Under the pieces are notes generated by a model. It ran no database searches, was not told the DNA's origin, and was given only the letters and a program-made list of their open reading frames with translations. The translations under genes and the position numbers were made by a program. Below, piece after piece: positions 8,585 through 16,902 of a stretch of DNA of 64,000 bases. The stretch lies in assembly GCF_030020805.1 (NCBI RefSeq), contig NZ_CP125098.1, positions 6,781,501 through 6,845,500 of the forward strand, read 5' to 3'. Within the stretch, counting starts at the first letter, position 1. Every line of letters starts with the position of its first letter. Source of the DNA: Paenibacillus sp. RC67 (GTDB taxonomy: Bacteria; Bacillota; Bacilli; Paenibacillales; NBRC-103111).

Positions 8585-9652
8585 CTATCTGACCATTTTT
8601 CTAAGTCGTTCAATCGTTAGCAGCATGAAATAAAAACCGATCGTGAATCTGAATTTCGCACATGAATAAAAGACTCTCCAAACTAAAGAACAATACGCCG
8701 TATCAAATTGCTCAAAAGAACGTTTAATGCGTCGATCATTAAGAATGGTGCCCATCTTTCTGATCTTCATGATCGCTGGAGCTTGATTACTGATACTGAT
8801 CGTATTTAATCCTAATCCCAACGTGTTTAGACAAATCCGGTTATTCAGGGCCAATGAATATTCGTTCGGCAGCTGCTTATCAGCAATAAAACTTTCAATA
8901 AAATTGTAAAGGCTGAACCATTTTTCCTTTAAATCCGGTTTATATCCAGAGGTGACTGATGTATTATTAACCCGCCAATAATGATAATAAGGCTTATTAA
9001 TAAAGACGAACTTGCGAATGTGATAAAAAGCATGAATATTAAATAATGAATCTTCATTCGTTCCAACCACTTGCAGATCTATGAAGCGCAATCCATTTTG
9101 CCGGATCGACTCCGTACGGTACAGTTTGGACCATACCGTCCCCCATGCGTCCAAAAATTCCGGGTTTGCGATTTCTTCATTTAAGGGACCGATTAGACGT
9201 CTAAGCATTATATCCTGCACTTCATGCTGCTGATAGCAGACTTTCTCGGGCATTGGAAATACCTTTTCCTTCGAATGGGTGCCAAATTCGCGGAAATAGG
9301 TGCACATCACGATATCCGCATTTTCAGCAATTGCCTCGACGTACATCACTTCATACATTTCCTGATCTACCCAGTCATCCGGGTCAACAAACCCGATATA
9401 TTCACCTTGGGCTATATTAATGCCTTCATTACGCGCCGAGGACACACCGCCGTTTTCTTTATCAATGATGACAATCCGCTGGTCTTTGTCCGCAAACTGT
9501 TGAAGAATGTGTAAGGATGCATCGGTAGAACCATCATTTACAGCAATAATTTCTATCTCGCCTAGGGTCTGCGACAGCAGGCTATCCAGGCATCGTCCCA
9601 AATAAGCCTCGACATTAAATATAGGCACCACTATACTTACTTTTGGTTTCAT
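8585..9652 (-). CDS. Glycosyltransferase family 2
   Basis: This 355-residue GT-A enzyme contains VSIVVPIFNVEAYLGRCLDS at the N-terminus, AVNDGSTDAS near 38 and the metal motif GFVDPDDWVDQ near 90-100, all typical of GT2. I place the start at the ATG at 9650-9652, because GGGGGA lies six bases upstream; the ATG two codons earlier has no room for a ribosome site. It overlaps the 3' end of the upstream GT4 gene by 38 nt, indicating coupled translation. The C-terminal half is less conserved and probably recognises the acceptor. Confidence 0.9.
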   Translation of the reverse strand: MKPKVSIVVPIFNVEAYLGRCLDSLLSQTLGEIEIIAVNDGSTDASLHILQQFADKDQRIVIIDKENGGVSSARNEGINIAQGEYIGFVDPDDWVDQEMYEVMYVEAIAENADIVMCTYFREFGTHSKEKVFPMPEKVCYQQHEVQDIMLRRLIGPLNEEIANPEFLDAWGTVWSKLYRTESIRQNGLRFIDLQVVGTNEDSLFNIHAFYHIRKFVFINKPYYHYWRVNNTSVTSGYKPDLKEKWFSLYNFIESFIADKQLPNEYSLALNNRICLNTLGLGLNTISISNQAPAIMKIRKMGTILNDRRIKRSFEQFDTAYCSLVWRVFYSCAKFRFTIGFYFMLLTIERLRKMVR

Positions 9653-10781
9653 TTCCATCCCCCGAAAAGTAATGCGAATAAATACCGGCTAGCTCCAATC
9701 CTACTTGAGTGATCGAATACTGGCGCATCCGGTTCATACTTTCCATTCCCATCTTGGCACACAGATCTCGTGATTTACTTAATTCAACCATTCTGGCAGC
9801 AAACTCCCCGCGATTCTGTCCATTGACAATATACCCGTTCACCGCATCCTCTATCAGCTCGGAATGTCCCCTGTTGGCGCTTGCTATTACCGGTAGTCCA
9901 CATGCCATCGCCTCCATAATATTGACAGGTAGACCTTCTCGGAGACTTGATGCTACTGCTACATCACACAGAGGAAGCAGCAAAGAGATATCCTTACGAT
10001 AACCTAGGAATTCAACTTTTTCTGCTACTCCAAGCTCCGCAGCAAGTTCACGGCATTTTTCTTGGAGTGTACCTTCTCCTGCCAGCAAAAGCCTTGCATG
10101 AGGTACTTGATCTTGTATTAGGGCTAATGCATGAATAAGTAACTGTTGGTTTTTGTTCTTGTTAAATTCTGCGGCATAAAACATTAAAAATTCATCTGGA
10201 GTGTATCCTAACCGCTTCCTAGATAAAATTCTTTCTTGTTCCCCAACAGGTTTAAACCGTTCGGTACTCACCCCGACTCCGTGAACAAGATCTATTCGAT
10301 CGGCTCCGAACCGATGGTTAACAGCCAAGTTATAATCCTCATTGTTTATGGTTATTAGACAATCTGTATAACGGGACAGCATTTTTTCAATTGGATAATA
10401 CATAAGCCAGTTGATATAAGAAGCACCTTGGCAAAAATGAAAGCCATGGGCGGTATACAGCACCTTTGTCCCTCGTTTACGCGCCTTTCTTGCTGCGAGA
10501 CGGGCTAATACGCCCCCCATAGGGGTATGGCAATGAATCATATCATATTGATTGTCATCAATAATCGTTTTGAGCCGATAATAGACTTCCAGATTTTGCA
10601 GCTTGAAAGGTGATCTTTGGATAGGAATGTCGAACTTCTTATCTACATAGGGCAGCTCCATTTGACCGTTGGCAGCCACATGAACTTCCCAGCCTTGCTC
10701 CTTAAACCAGCTCATATACGGCAAATGAAAGGCTTTAAAGTGATAGTCCATCGTTGCGCAAAATAGGATCTTGTTAGTCAC
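9615..10781 (-). CDS. Glycosyltransferase family 4 (EpsD-like)
   Basis: The 388-residue protein starts at GTG (10779-10781) behind AGGTGAT. It begins KILFCATMDYHFKAFHLPYM, contains IHCHTPMGGVLARLAARKAR near 83-102 and YTAHGFHFCQGAS near 110-122, a signature of EpsD/CapM-like GT4 enzymes. The donor-site E-x7-E is in SLREGLPVNIMEAMACGLP. EpsD homologues often add an early sugar to the lipid carrier. It follows galU by eight bases and overlaps the next GT2 gene by 38 nt. Confidence 0.92.
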   Translation of the reverse strand: MTNKILFCATMDYHFKAFHLPYMSWFKEQGWEVHVAANGQMELPYVDKKFDIPIQRSPFKLQNLEVYYRLKTIIDDNQYDMIHCHTPMGGVLARLAARKARKRGTKVLYTAHGFHFCQGASYINWLMYYPIEKMLSRYTDCLITINNEDYNLAVNHRFGADRIDLVHGVGVSTERFKPVGEQERILSRKRLGYTPDEFLMFYAAEFNKNKNQQLLIHALALIQDQVPHARLLLAGEGTLQEKCRELAAELGVAEKVEFLGYRKDISLLLPLCDVAVASSLREGLPVNIMEAMACGLPVIASANRGHSELIEDAVNGYIVNGQNRGEFAARMVELSKSRDLCAKMGMESMNRMRQYSITQVGLELAGIYSHYFSGDGNETKSKYSGAYI

Positions 10782-10789
10782 GGGATCAC

Positions 10790-11665
10790 CTATTTAATCA
10801 ATTCTTTTTCCAAAACTCGTGACAAATAGCTGAGCAGATCGTAACGCAAATCGTCTCTCTGAAGCGCAAATTCAATTGTCGTCTGGATAAAGCCCATTTT
10901 CTCGCCGACATCATGACGTGTTCCGTGGAACTCGTACGCATAAACTGCTTCTTTACGGTTCAACTCCGCAATACCGTCCGTAAGCTGAATTTCCGATCCT
11001 GCTCCCGGTTCCTGGTTGTTTAAAATATCAAATATACGAGGGCTTAAAATATAACGTCCCATAATAGCGAGATTCGAAGGGGCAAACTCTTTCTTCGGCT
11101 TTTCCACCAAATGCCGCACCTTATAGAAACGTTCATCCATAGGATTGCCGTCCACGATACCATACCGTGATACTTCATCGTCCGACACATGCTTAACCCC
11201 GATAATCGAAGCTCGATAATGCTCATAAAGCTCCATCATTTGCTGCAAGCACGGCTTCTCCGCCCGGACAATATCGTCGCCGAGAAGAACGGCAAACGGC
11301 TCATCACCGATAAACTTACGTGCGCACCATATGGCATGCCCTAAGCCCTTAGGCTCCTTCTGACGAATATAATGAATGTCCACATTCGCTGACTTCTGCA
11401 CTTCATTCAACAAGTCGAACTTTTGTTTCTCCAGCAAATTTTGTTCCAGCTCGAAGGAGCTGTCAAAATGGTCCTCAATGGCTCGCTTTCCTTTACCCGT
11501 CACGATAATAATGTCCTCAATACCGGACTCTATCGCTTCTTCCACAATGTATTGAATGGTGGGTTTATCTACTATAGGCAGCATTTCTTTGGGCATAGCC
11601 TTCGTTGCAGGAAGAAATCGGGTCCCTAGCCCTGCAGCTGGAATAATCGCTTTTCTTACTTTCAT
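10790..11665 (-). CDS. galU: UTP--glucose-1-phosphate uridylyltransferase
   Basis: The 291-residue enzyme begins MKVRKAIIPAAGLGTRFLP and continues ATKAMPKEMLPIVDKP, the nucleotidyltransferase signature of GalU. It makes UDP-glucose from UTP and glucose-1-phosphate, feeding GalE and the glucosyltransferases here. I chose the ATG at 11665 over the GTG four codons upstream, because AAGGAG lies 11 nt before the ATG and because GalU proteins start MKVRKAIIP. It lies directly after the dehydratase gene, second in the operon, suggesting a dedicated precursor supply in addition to any housekeeping copy elsewhere. Confidence 0.97.
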   Translation of the reverse strand: MKVRKAIIPAAGLGTRFLPATKAMPKEMLPIVDKPTIQYIVEEAIESGIEDIIIVTGKGKRAIEDHFDSSFELEQNLLEKQKFDLLNEVQKSANVDIHYIRQKEPKGLGHAIWCARKFIGDEPFAVLLGDDIVRAEKPCLQQMMELYEHYRASIIGVKHVSDDEVSRYGIVDGNPMDERFYKVRHLVEKPKKEFAPSNLAIMGRYILSPRIFDILNNQEPGAGSEIQLTDGIAELNRKEAVYAYEFHGTRHDVGEKMGFIQTTIEFALQRDDLRYDLLSYLSRVLEKELIK

Positions 11666-11683
11666 CTCTTTATCCACTCCTTA

Positions 11684-13513
11684 TCAACCAATCGAAATCA
11701 ACTTCTTAGAAGTTGTAATCATGTTTCCGTTAGCTAAATTAAGCAGCTGTTCTCGCAAAATGACTCCATCCAAGGTCGAATAATTGTTAATCATTTTACG
11801 GATTTCTTCTATGTACAAATCTGCCGATTTGCCAATATAAATTTTCGGATATACTTGCTGCTCCTCAATTTCATTGACTTGTAGCAACTCTTCAAATAGC
11901 TTCTCGCCAGGCCTTACACCTGTAAATACGATTTCGATATCATCTACAGAATTACCCGAGAGCTTGATCAAGTTTTTTGCCAGATCGACGATCTTGACCG
12001 GATCCCCCATGTCGAGAACGAAGACTTCACCGCCTCTAGCCAATGCTCCAGCTTGGATAACCAAACGTGAAGCCTCTGGTATCGTCATAAAGTAACGAAT
12101 CATATCCGGATGCGTTACAGAAACCGGTCCTCCCTTTTCAATTTGCTGCTTGAAACGGGGTATGACACTGCCACGGCTTCCGAGCACATTGCCGAATCGA
12201 ACGGCGACGAACTTGGTCTCGCTGCTCTTATCCATATGCTGAATAATCATCTCAGCTAACCGCTTGGTGGCTCCCATAACACTGGTCGGATTGACTGCTT
12301 TATCGGTTGAGATCATAACGAAAGTGCCTACTCCGAACTTGCTCGCCGCTTTGGCTACATTCATCGTTCCGATAACATTGTTCTTGACCGCTTCCTCCGG
12401 ATTTCGTTCCATTAACGGAACATGCTTATGAGCAGCGGCATGATAGACCACATGAGGACGGTATTTGTTCATAATAGACATCATTTTTACCGAATCCTGA
12501 ATATCAGCAATTTCTGTCATAAATTTAATGTCCGTCAACCCGCATCTATCCCGAAGCTCCATCTCGATGGAATAAATGCTGTTTTCTCCATGACCGAGCA
12601 GGATTAATTGACTTGGATTAAAACGAGTAATTTGCCGGCAAATCTCTGAGCCGATGGATCCGCCTGCTCCAGTTACCAATACTCTTTTTTGCGTTATGTA
12701 TTCGGAAATGCTGTCTATATCGAGTTCAATTGGTTCTCTGCCAAGCAAATCCTCCACCTGAACGTCACGGAACTGGTTCACCGACAGCTTGCCGGTCACG
12801 ATGTCCTCCAGCATAGGCAGTATTTGCGTTTTGGCCGAAGTCTTCGCGCATTCCCTGAATATGTTGTTAAGTTCTTTTTTTCCAAGCGATGGTATGGCAA
12901 TAACAATGTTATCGATGTGCAGATCCGCTACAGCTTTTTCAATCTGATCAATGCCGCCAACGACAGGCACACCCAGAATATCCAGATGCTGAATATTGGT
13001 GTTGTCATCGATAAAGGCAACAGGCAGAAGCTCTGCGTCATGACTTTTAATTAATTGTCTAACAACCATCATGCCTGCGGAACCGGCGCCTACGATTAAA
13101 GTGCGTTTTTTATTGACATCTTTTTTAATGTAAATATCCCTTACAATCCTCCAGCAGAAACGCGAGCCTCCAATCAGCAGGATGTGAAGCATCCACGTTA
13201 CCGCAAGCAGCCTAACATAAATATCCTGAACGATAATTTCCTGAATAAAGGCTGCCGAAACAACAGAAAGTGTAATGGCTTTGAAAATACAGACTAACTC
13301 TCCAATGCTGGCGTATTCCCAAGCTTTTTTGTACAGCTTATAAATCATGGAGAACACATGGTGACTGAGCAGCAACGTGATAGAGCTGACAACCAACGGT
13401 AATGTAATGACATGAAGATCGGCTTCTAATAGGAATCTGCTGAAGAAAATGGATGTCAATACGATGGCAGAATCGACCAAAATTAATAACGACAACCTTT
13501 GATGGTATGACAA
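11684..13513 (-). CDS. Membrane-bound UDP-GlcNAc 4,6-dehydratase (PglF/CapD/EpsC family)
   Basis: This 609-residue protein has four N-terminal membrane helices (about 7-28, 35-57, 75-95, 100-116), a first Rossmann domain (VGAGSAGMMVVRQL at 141-154), and a catalytic SDR domain (VTGAGGSIGSEICRQI at 280-295). Catalytic residues lie in ISTDKAVNPTSVMGATKRLA. Met413 replaces the usual Tyr and Lys417 follows, the hallmark of PglF/FlaA1-type dehydratases. It makes UDP-4-keto-6-deoxy-GlcNAc, the substrate of the aminotransferase at the left edge. The start is TTG at 13511-13513 with GAGGG nine bases upstream. It is the first large gene after the SinR-like promoter region. Confidence 0.95.
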   Translation of the reverse strand: MSYHQRLSLLILVDSAIVLTSIFFSRFLLEADLHVITLPLVVSSITLLLSHHVFSMIYKLYKKAWEYASIGELVCIFKAITLSVVSAAFIQEIIVQDIYVRLLAVTWMLHILLIGGSRFCWRIVRDIYIKKDVNKKRTLIVGAGSAGMMVVRQLIKSHDAELLPVAFIDDNTNIQHLDILGVPVVGGIDQIEKAVADLHIDNIVIAIPSLGKKELNNIFRECAKTSAKTQILPMLEDIVTGKLSVNQFRDVQVEDLLGREPIELDIDSISEYITQKRVLVTGAGGSIGSEICRQITRFNPSQLILLGHGENSIYSIEMELRDRCGLTDIKFMTEIADIQDSVKMMSIMNKYRPHVVYHAAAHKHVPLMERNPEEAVKNNVIGTMNVAKAASKFGVGTFVMISTDKAVNPTSVMGATKRLAEMIIQHMDKSSETKFVAVRFGNVLGSRGSVIPRFKQQIEKGGPVSVTHPDMIRYFMTIPEASRLVIQAGALARGGEVFVLDMGDPVKIVDLAKNLIKLSGNSVDDIEIVFTGVRPGEKLFEELLQVNEIEEQQVYPKIYIGKSADLYIEEIRKMINNYSTLDGVILREQLLNLANGNMITTSKKLISIG

Positions 13514-13519
13514 AAATGT

Positions 13520-13600
13520 TCACCCTCTCAATAAAGTACTTAAGTATAAGGCCTTCATGAAAGACCCTATAATTAAACCCTTTAATGTTATGCAGGGCAT
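13520..13600 (-). CDS. Leader ORF 2 (26 aa), possibly coupled to the dehydratase gene
   Basis: ATG at 13598-13600 directly follows the TAG of leader ORF 1 with no base between. GGAGG lies six bases upstream. The ORF runs MPCITLKGLIIGSFMKALYL and ends LSTLLRG, with TGA at 13520-13522, only six bases before the TTG of the dehydratase gene. The ribosome site of that gene lies inside this ORF's last codons. The peptide is short and hydrophobic. It may be a coupling or leader peptide rather than a functional protein. Seen: the ORF, ribosome site and spacing. Inferred: translation. Confidence 0.42.
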   Translation of the reverse strand: MPCITLKGLIIGSFMKALYLSTLLRG

Positions 13601-13663
13601 CTAACCCCTCCTCTCACCACACCCTTGACGACTGGCGTCTAAGGTTAGAACAACCCACAGCAT
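13601..13663 (-). CDS. Leader ORF 1 (20 aa)
   Basis: ATG at 13661-13663 has an AAAGGAGG ribosome site nine bases upstream, one of the best in the window. The ORF is 20 codons, MLWVVLTLDASRQGCGERRG, ending at TAG 13601-13603, which abuts the ATG of leader ORF 2. It lies about 300 nt into the transcribed leader of the exopolysaccharide operon. No family is recognisable. A CTAACC/GGTTAG pair inside it could form a stem. Chance is possible for so short an ORF; the ribosome site is the main support. Confidence 0.4.
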   Translation of the reverse strand: MLWVVLTLDASRQGCGERRG

Positions 13664-13718
13664 GGTCGAGTACCTCCTTTGATAACGGTTAGGAGATATC
13701 ACCGGAACAGGCTTGCAT

Positions 13719-13734
13719 GTTCTTTATAAAGAAC
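13719..13734. promoter_or_regulatory. SinR-like palindromic operator A3 (leader)
   Basis: GTTCTTTATAAAGAAC is a perfect 16-bp palindrome of two inverted GTTCTTT half-sites two bases apart. It lies in the transcribed leader, 56 bp before leader ORF 1. The half-site equals the SinR consensus GTTCTYT; binding itself is inferred. Confidence 0.7.
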
Positions 13735-13900
13735 ATCGAGGCAAAAAAAAAAAGAAATTTCTATAGGATGCTCTCTTAGTGATCGCAATTGTTGTCTCGT
13801 TTTGTCGGAATGTTTATAGTTCTCGTGTAGTAGGTCTTAAGGGGAAAAAGTAGAAAAATAACAGAGTTTTGTGCGTTTTTAAGAGGGGTTTTCTGTTAAT

Positions 13901-13916
13901 ATTCTTTATAAAGAAC
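13901..13916. promoter_or_regulatory. SinR-like palindromic operator A2
   Basis: ATTCTTTATAAAGAAC differs from the perfect palindrome at one outer base. It lies 76 bp downstream (in transcription direction) of operator A1, which occupies the promoter spacer. Confidence 0.7.
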
Positions 13917-13970
13917 ATTTAGAACAAAAAAAATGAGCGATTGTTCGCTTGAATGATGCTTAATACCCTC

Positions 13971-13999
13971 ATTCTAGTTCTTTATAAAGAATTTGTCAA
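13971..13999 (-). promoter_or_regulatory. Sigma-A promoter of exopolysaccharide operon A with embedded operator A1 (13977-13992)
   Basis: On the minus strand TTGACA (13994-13999) and TAGAAT (13971-13976) are separated by exactly 17 bp. The -35 is a perfect match and the -10 has one mismatch. The spacer consists of one base plus the 16-bp palindrome GTTCTTTATAAAGAAT read on the plus strand (13977-13992). A protein bound there would exclude RNA polymerase. The predicted transcript has a leader of about 450 nt before the dehydratase start. Confidence 0.85.
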
Positions 14000-14043
14000 T
14001 AGCGTTTGTGTGTATTTTACCAGTTCCCTCATAATCATTCATT

Positions 14044-15606
14044 TTACGAGCTACCGGAGGATATATCCGGACTTGGAACACGCTTTACTTTTCTTAATAC
14101 GTTTTTGATGAGTCCCTCCACGATTCCAAATAAATACTTAAATTCTTCTGTTTTGTAAAAAAGAGCAAGGTATATGACATTAGGAACCATTAGACAGAGG
14201 ATAACCTTTACCACAAGCATCATGACCGTATCCGCAGAGAACCATTGGCATAGTAAGCTTGTCGCCAGACAAGTTCCAACCCCTATAGCTGTATAATAAG
14301 CATAGGTTCCGTAGTAATGCCAAAGCGGCTTCTGAAATATTTTTTTATACACAAAGTAGGGCGTCGTCCAGAAGGGTACCAGCACGGCACTGATCAATGC
14401 ACCTATGAATACACCCGATAGTCCCATGACTTGAACAAGCCAAATCGAAAATCCCAGATTGATCACAGCCTGAACTAAAGGTGCATAACGATCCTCATGA
14501 AAAATACCAGCTGTTGTTTTGACCGTACTAACCGAATTTCTCATTCCTCGTTCATAAAAAGTGACCATTAATACAATCAAGACCATCTTTTCCATTATAA
14601 ATTGTTTTCCAATCCATAAGGTAATAAATGGCTCAATAATAACGTACATGAATATAGCACAGAAGGAATAAAGCCAGAAATTGAGAAACATGGTCACTTT
14701 ATACACGCTATAAATTTTTTCTTTGCTCTCTTTAGCTACCAAATTACCGACACTATGATAAATATTGTTGAATATTTGATTTATGAACGTTCTGCATATT
14801 TCAATCAGCATATTATAGTTGGAATACAATCCTACCGCTGCAATGCTAACAAAGGTTGAAATCATAATATTGCTGGTTCCGAATATGAAATAATTCCCGA
14901 CATTTTGCAAAATGATGGCTTTGACATTTTTGATGATGTTGTTTTTGGTTATGGCATCGAGTTTGGTGGTTACCTTTTCTTTTAAATAAGGATACATTTT
15001 ATCAACTATTCTGGAAAGGATCATACTGTTACTTATGGTGATGAAGCTATCGATAAATAAATATAAAATGTAGTTTTGCGTGAAATATAATATGACGATC
15101 TTAAGACACGTAGACAATATGGAGGAAATCGAATAGATACCGGTAATAATGTAGCCTTTTTGGGTTACGTTCAAAAACGAATTTTTATATAAATACAAGT
15201 ATGGCGCTACCGTATTAATTAAGAACACAAGGTAGATAAGATGAATATTATCCACATTAGCATCTTTGACGAACAGTGAAAGGAACGGCATTACGGCTAG
15301 CCCTAAAACTGATACAAATAAAGCTATGTACAGATAAGCTTTTTTATACAGTTTCATTAACATTCTAATTTTTTCTTTATCATTTTCTGCCACAGGTTTA
15401 TATAAGTTGTAAACGATACTGGATCCTATACCCGCTTCTGCCAAAGAGAGCATGGCTAATATATTAGTAAATAGCCCGTTGACCCCTAAGTACTCTAAGC
15501 CAAGCGTATGTATGAATATGGTTCGTGAAAAGAAACTAAGCAAAGTAATAATAAGTTGATTTCCTAAACCTACGGAAATATTGATAATCGAATTTTTTGT
15601 TCTCAT
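14044..15606 (-). CDS. Polysaccharide flippase (Wzx, MOP/PST family)
   Basis: The 520-residue protein has about 12-14 predicted membrane helices. It starts MRTKNSIINISVGLGNQLII and continues LLSFFSRTIFIHTLGLEYLGVNGLF near 21-45, the N-terminal pattern of Wzx flippases. It would turn undecaprenyl-linked repeat units across the membrane for the EpsG-like polymerase. I chose the ATG at 15604-15606, preceded by GGGG, over a TTG four codons upstream. It is the last gene of the operon that begins at 23542. No clear terminator hairpin follows before the next promoter. Confidence 0.93.
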   Translation of the reverse strand: MRTKNSIINISVGLGNQLIITLLSFFSRTIFIHTLGLEYLGVNGLFTNILAMLSLAEAGIGSSIVYNLYKPVAENDKEKIRMLMKLYKKAYLYIALFVSVLGLAVMPFLSLFVKDANVDNIHLIYLVFLINTVAPYLYLYKNSFLNVTQKGYIITGIYSISSILSTCLKIVILYFTQNYILYLFIDSFITISNSMILSRIVDKMYPYLKEKVTTKLDAITKNNIIKNVKAIILQNVGNYFIFGTSNIMISTFVSIAAVGLYSNYNMLIEICRTFINQIFNNIYHSVGNLVAKESKEKIYSVYKVTMFLNFWLYSFCAIFMYVIIEPFITLWIGKQFIMEKMVLIVLMVTFYERGMRNSVSTVKTTAGIFHEDRYAPLVQAVINLGFSIWLVQVMGLSGVFIGALISAVLVPFWTTPYFVYKKIFQKPLWHYYGTYAYYTAIGVGTCLATSLLCQWFSADTVMMLVVKVILCLMVPNVIYLALFYKTEEFKYLFGIVEGLIKNVLRKVKRVPSPDISSGSS

Positions 15607-15696
15607 GGTTTTCCCCAACTATTAGTTGGATAGCAATCATATAATTCTTTAACCATTAGATCGTTTTGGTATTTTGTCATTATTTTTATCATCATT

Positions 15697-16884
15697 TCAC
15701 CCAACCTTAGAAAAGGTATTGGAATTCATCAATCGGATGCAAAATCCTTGCGTAAACGGAAGCACATTAAATAGCATGGAGTAGACTCCGATATCCTTCG
15801 TATCCCCCTGGGAAAAATCGACCGCACCGTTTCTTCGAGTTGCCTGCATCAAATAACGAACTGCTTGATCTGCACTGTCCATACACATCTGTGAAATCTC
15901 CTCTATCTTCGATGCCTGGAGCATAAACCACCCCAATGTAGCCGTCGTGGAGGAGTCCGGCCTGCATTCTCCCCGTGTTACCGTCCAGCTCCAATTGCCG
16001 GATGGCTGTTGAAAGGATTTGGCAGCAATGGCGAATTTCTTTATGCTAGCCTCCAGATCCGCTTTATAGGGATGACCTTCCGGAAGCTCGTTCCATGCAT
16101 CAATAAGTCCGATGGAGAACCAACCAAGCCCTCTACCCCAGCCATACAGCCCAAGAGGCAGTTTATTGTCAATTTGATATGCGTGACTCGGAATAAAATG
16201 ATGCTCGAGCATCCCATTTTCTTCATAGGCCTTAATCTGCTTGACGGCCAATTCAATACATTCTTCTTTTTCGTAGCGGACACCGTACGAAACCAGAAAC
16301 GGACAAATAAAACCTATCGTATCGACGTACCGGTAGCTTTGCATAAACTTACGATAAGCTACTGTACCGTCCTGCCCCTTATGATCTTGAATCATCTCCC
16401 AAACATAATCAAATGCTGCCTTGTAACGATCTGTATCAATGAATTCAAGCTTCATAATCGAATAAGCTAAGATGGCTCCATCCACCTGCTTCGGCTTATC
16501 GATCCATTGGCCTTGGTTATCCAACTTTGAACTCAGAAACTTCGTGATTTCCTGCTTTACTTCTGAATCGTTGTTTTGCTTCACATATTCAGCTAGTCCC
16601 ATAACTAGAGCAGCCTCTTGCCAATGTTGAATCGCACTTTTCGTGTAATTTCCTCTGAGCATATCTATAGCTACAAATCGGGTATTGTCCGTTACTTTAA
16701 TCTTAGGGGTGTTATTCAACCAACGAATGCCTCTAGTTGTAATGGACCTATTCCATACTTGTTTATCCTGGTAGCGTCCAATATGGATTCTGCTGACCCA
16801 ATCCCTTCCGATAGGGACAATATCGATAAGGATGACAACAGCGATGAGAAGTAGCAATAACATACTTACTATTTGAATCAGCAT
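15697..16884 (-). CDS. Membrane-anchored GH88/GH105-like glycoside hydrolase
   Basis: Residues 1-22 form a membrane anchor (SMLLLLLIAVVILIDIVP) with no cleavage motif. The rest is an (alpha/alpha)6-barrel protein of the unsaturated-uronyl hydrolase type: QVDGAILAYSIMKLE, YVDTIGFICPFLVSYG, and GLYGWGRGLGWFSIGLIDAW. The last matches the WGRGxGW active-site loop of GH105 (YteR/YesR). This family hydrates and releases 4,5-unsaturated uronic acids left by polysaccharide lyases. The predicted location is the outer membrane face. In a polymer biosynthesis operon it may trim or edit the polymer, which would imply a uronic acid in the repeat. Length 395 aa is normal for GH105 plus anchor. Confidence 0.82.
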   Translation of the reverse strand: MLIQIVSMLLLLLIAVVILIDIVPIGRDWVSRIHIGRYQDKQVWNRSITTRGIRWLNNTPKIKVTDNTRFVAIDMLRGNYTKSAIQHWQEAALVMGLAEYVKQNNDSEVKQEITKFLSSKLDNQGQWIDKPKQVDGAILAYSIMKLEFIDTDRYKAAFDYVWEMIQDHKGQDGTVAYRKFMQSYRYVDTIGFICPFLVSYGVRYEKEECIELAVKQIKAYEENGMLEHHFIPSHAYQIDNKLPLGLYGWGRGLGWFSIGLIDAWNELPEGHPYKADLEASIKKFAIAAKSFQQPSGNWSWTVTRGECRPDSSTTATLGWFMLQASKIEEISQMCMDSADQAVRYLMQATRRNGAVDFSQGDTKDIGVYSMLFNVLPFTQGFCIRLMNSNTFSKVG

Positions 16885-16902
16885 GAAATCGGTCCTTTCC
16901 TT

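Larger units (their letters stand above)
13514..14043. other. 530-bp intergenic leader/promoter region
   Basis: This gap between the flippase stop and the dehydratase start holds the promoter, three SinR-like operators, two leader ORFs, an A11 run (13743-13753) and a TAACAGA/TCTGTTA pair (near 13859 and 13892) that could form a weak long-loop hairpin in the leader RNA. I found no recognisable riboswitch consensus and no tRNA or small-RNA signature. Confidence 0.6.

Noticed and set aside
13859..13899. Possible intrinsic terminator or attenuator in the operon A leader
   Set aside because: The TAACAGA/TCTGTTA stem is only 7 bp around a loop of about 26 nt. The T-rich tail is suggestive, but the hairpin is too weak to call.
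13514..13970. A c-di-GMP riboswitch or EAR-type antitermination RNA in the long leader
   Set aside because: Both are known from biofilm operons, so I looked for their conserved cores and saw none. A covariance-model search would be decisive.
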